64,000 nucleotides of DNA, from positions 4,340,001 to 4,404,000 of the forward strand of contig JBBPUQ010000006.1 in assembly GCA_038501195.1 (NCBI GenBank). Direction: 5' to 3'. How positions within the stretch are numbered: position 1 is the first letter of the stretch; every line of letters starts with the position of its first letter. This DNA comes from Nemania diffusa (Eukaryota > Ascomycota > Sordariomycetes > Xylariales > Xylariaceae). Positions 62,201 to 64,000 of this stretch are shown one piece after another. The translations under genes and the position numbers were made by a program. Under the pieces are notes generated by a model that had not been told where the DNA came from, did no database searches, and worked only from the letters and a program-made list of their open reading frames with translations.

Positions 62201-64000
62201 ATATTATTAATAAACTATTAAAATATAATTAATTTATTTATTAAATTAAAAAGTAAAATATTAAATTAATATATTTTATATTATATATAAAATATAATTA
62301 AAAATTTATATTTTTTTGCTATATATATATAATAAAACATTTATTTTATATTTAATTTAATATAAATTTTTATTTTTATAAAATAAATAAATATTTTATT
62401 AATTAAAAATAAAAAATATTAATTTTTTTATATTAAAAAATTTAATTTTTAATAATTTATATATAATTTTAAAAATTTGTTATTTTTTTATATAAATAAA
62501 CTTAATATTATTTAAAATGTTATAATAAATTTAATAAAACTTTTTATTAAATTTTTATATATATATTGTTTATACCTTTTAGTTTTTTGTAAAAATATTT
62601 TATATAAAATATTATATTTTAAATTTTTTAAATTTTTTATAAATTTAATTTAATAATTAACTTTATATTTTTAAAATAATATTTAATTAAAAGCTTTTTT
62701 ATTAAATATATCGAAATATTTATAATATTTTATAAATATTATTAATTTTGTTATTTTTTAAAAGTTTTTTTTTAAACTTTTTAATTTAAACTTTTTTTAA
62801 ATAATTATTAAATTTATTTTATATAAAAAAATTATTTTATATAATTTAATATTTTTTTAATATATTATTATTATAAAAGTTATAATATTTAATAAAAAAA
62901 TATTAATAAATTAATATTTATATTATTTTATAATATTTTTTTATAGTTTATATTTATTATAATAATTTTTTAACTTAAGTTTTTTTTTTAATAAAGTTTT
63001 TTTAAATAAGTTTTTTTAAAATAACTTTGTTTTATTATTTTTTATTAATAATATTTTTATTTTTTATAATTTATATTTTATTTAGTTTTTTTTAAATAAA
63101 TTAATAATATATTAAAAAAATTTAAATATAATATAAATAGTATTAATTATAAACAAATATTTTTTTATTTTTTTATTTAATTTTTTATATATAGTTTTTA
63201 ATTAAAAAAATTTTTTTTTTATAATAAATAAATTTTATAACTAAATAAAGTTTTATATTTTTTAAATTATTTTAGTTTTAAATAATTTGTTTTATTATAT
63301 AATATCGATTTAATAATTTAAACTTTTTAGTTTTTTTATTTTATTTAATAATATATTTTTAATAAACTTTTTTTTTTTTATAATAAAAAATATTAGTTTT
63401 TATTTTTAATAATTAATTAATATATTATAATATATAAAAAAATTTTATTTAATAATTATAATATATTTTATATTTAATATTATTATAAAAACATTTTAAA
63501 TAATATATATATTAATATAAAAATAAATATTTAATATTTTAATAATTTTTTAATTGTTATTGTTATTATATTTTATAATAAAAATAAGTTTAAAATTAAA
63601 TAATTTAAAAAAGTTTAAAAATTATATTATTTTTTTAATAAATTAAATATTTATATATAAATATATTTTAATTTTTATATTAATTAAAATAAAAATAAAA
63701 AGTTTTAATTTATTAAATATTATTAAATAAAATATTAATAAAAGTTTTTTTTTAAAAGTTTTTTTAAAAAATTAAATAAAACTTTTTTATATTAATTTAA
63801 ATTTAAAACTAATAATATAATAAACTTAAAAAAAAAAACTAATTATTTTAAACTTTTTTATTTTTTAAACTTTTTTTTTTATATCGACTTTTTAGTTATT
63901 TTTAAAATAACTTATTTTTTTTTTATAATTATTATAACTTAAATAATATTTAAATATTTATATTTTTTATAATATAAATATTTAATATTTTAATAATTAA

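Larger units (their letters stand above)
31067..64000. repeat. 33-kb hyper-AT block of RIP-degraded repeats
   Basis: The sequence is nearly devoid of G and C. Sample 60-base lines contain 1 (35041-35100, 44101-44160) or 2 (33061-33120) G/C bases. One of the richest lines seen (48781-48840) has 14. No reading frame of gene length or with protein motifs exists. Repeat families can still be aligned (see separate entries), and their copies differ chiefly by C/T and G/A, as expected from repeat-induced point mutation acting on transposons. Mitochondrial origin is unlikely: no rRNA, tRNA or respiratory genes are visible, and the block joins nuclear sequence with spliceosomal introns at 31066. It is probably heterochromatic. 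Everything in it beyond the listed repeats I could not resolve. Confidence 0.9.

Noticed and set aside
31067..64000. AT block as mitochondrial DNA or a mitochondrial insertion
   Set aside because: No rRNA, tRNA or respiratory reading frames; several repeat families with C/T and G/A differences between copies; continuous with nuclear sequence.

Overview
This window is nuclear DNA of a filamentous ascomycete (Pezizomycotina). The evidence is short spliceosomal introns (49-94 bp) with fungal-type splice sites, and the gene families present: fungal P450s, a highly reducing polyketide synthase remnant, a BIM1-like copper protein, a DUF8021 protein and several small secreted proteins. The window falls into two compartments. 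A gene-bearing island of balanced base composition runs from about 382 to 31066. Extremely AT-rich DNA flanks it: a 381-bp stub on the left and about 33 kb (31067-64000) on the right. The AT-rich DNA has no credible gene. It consists of old repeats whose copies differ mainly by C-to-T and G-to-A changes, the signature of repeat-induced point mutation (RIP).

Island, left to right: a low-complexity strip with minisatellites and hairpins (382-1970); an HNH-nuclease-like gene with a single-base frameshift (1971-3441); a 5'-truncated, frameshifted P450 remnant (3894-4638); a small secreted Cys/Ser/Thr-rich protein (6025-6638, minus); a BIM1-like secreted and membrane-anchored copper-site protein with four exons (7966-8969, plus); an intact five-exon P450 (10002-11878, minus); a secreted DUF8021 protein (12871-13689, minus); two small Cys-rich reading frames (15852-16211 and 16603-16770, plus); a secreted six-cysteine protein (17897-18364, plus); a paraoxonase/arylesterase-like enzyme (18759-20201, minus); a membrane protein with a SUKH (SMI1/KNR4) domain (21085-22494, plus); an MFS sugar transporter (23727-25415, plus); a secreted protein of unknown family (25750-26217, minus); and the 3' half of a decayed highly reducing PKS (27672-31066, minus), which stops abruptly at the AT-rich block.

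The P450s, DUF8021 protein, arylesterase-like enzyme, MFS carrier and PKS remnant resemble parts of a secondary-metabolite locus. The PKS is dead (three in-frame stops, at least five frameshifts, missing KS-AT-DH), so this is best read as a decayed or scattered cluster. The other theme is secretion: five predicted secreted products lie within about 20 kb, next to RIP-affected repeats, as in effector-rich compartments of two-speed fungal genomes.

The right-hand AT block contains recognisable repeat families. One (family A) occurs inverted at the left edge and twice on the right, so it brackets the island. Another is a roughly 300-bp LTR-like repeat with four copies. Two of these bound a 5.8-kb element (48139-53972), and the same 3' internal sequence recurs before another copy at 40.15 kb. 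Exon boundaries were derived by hand from splice signals and reading-frame continuity. Family assignments come from motif recognition without database searches.
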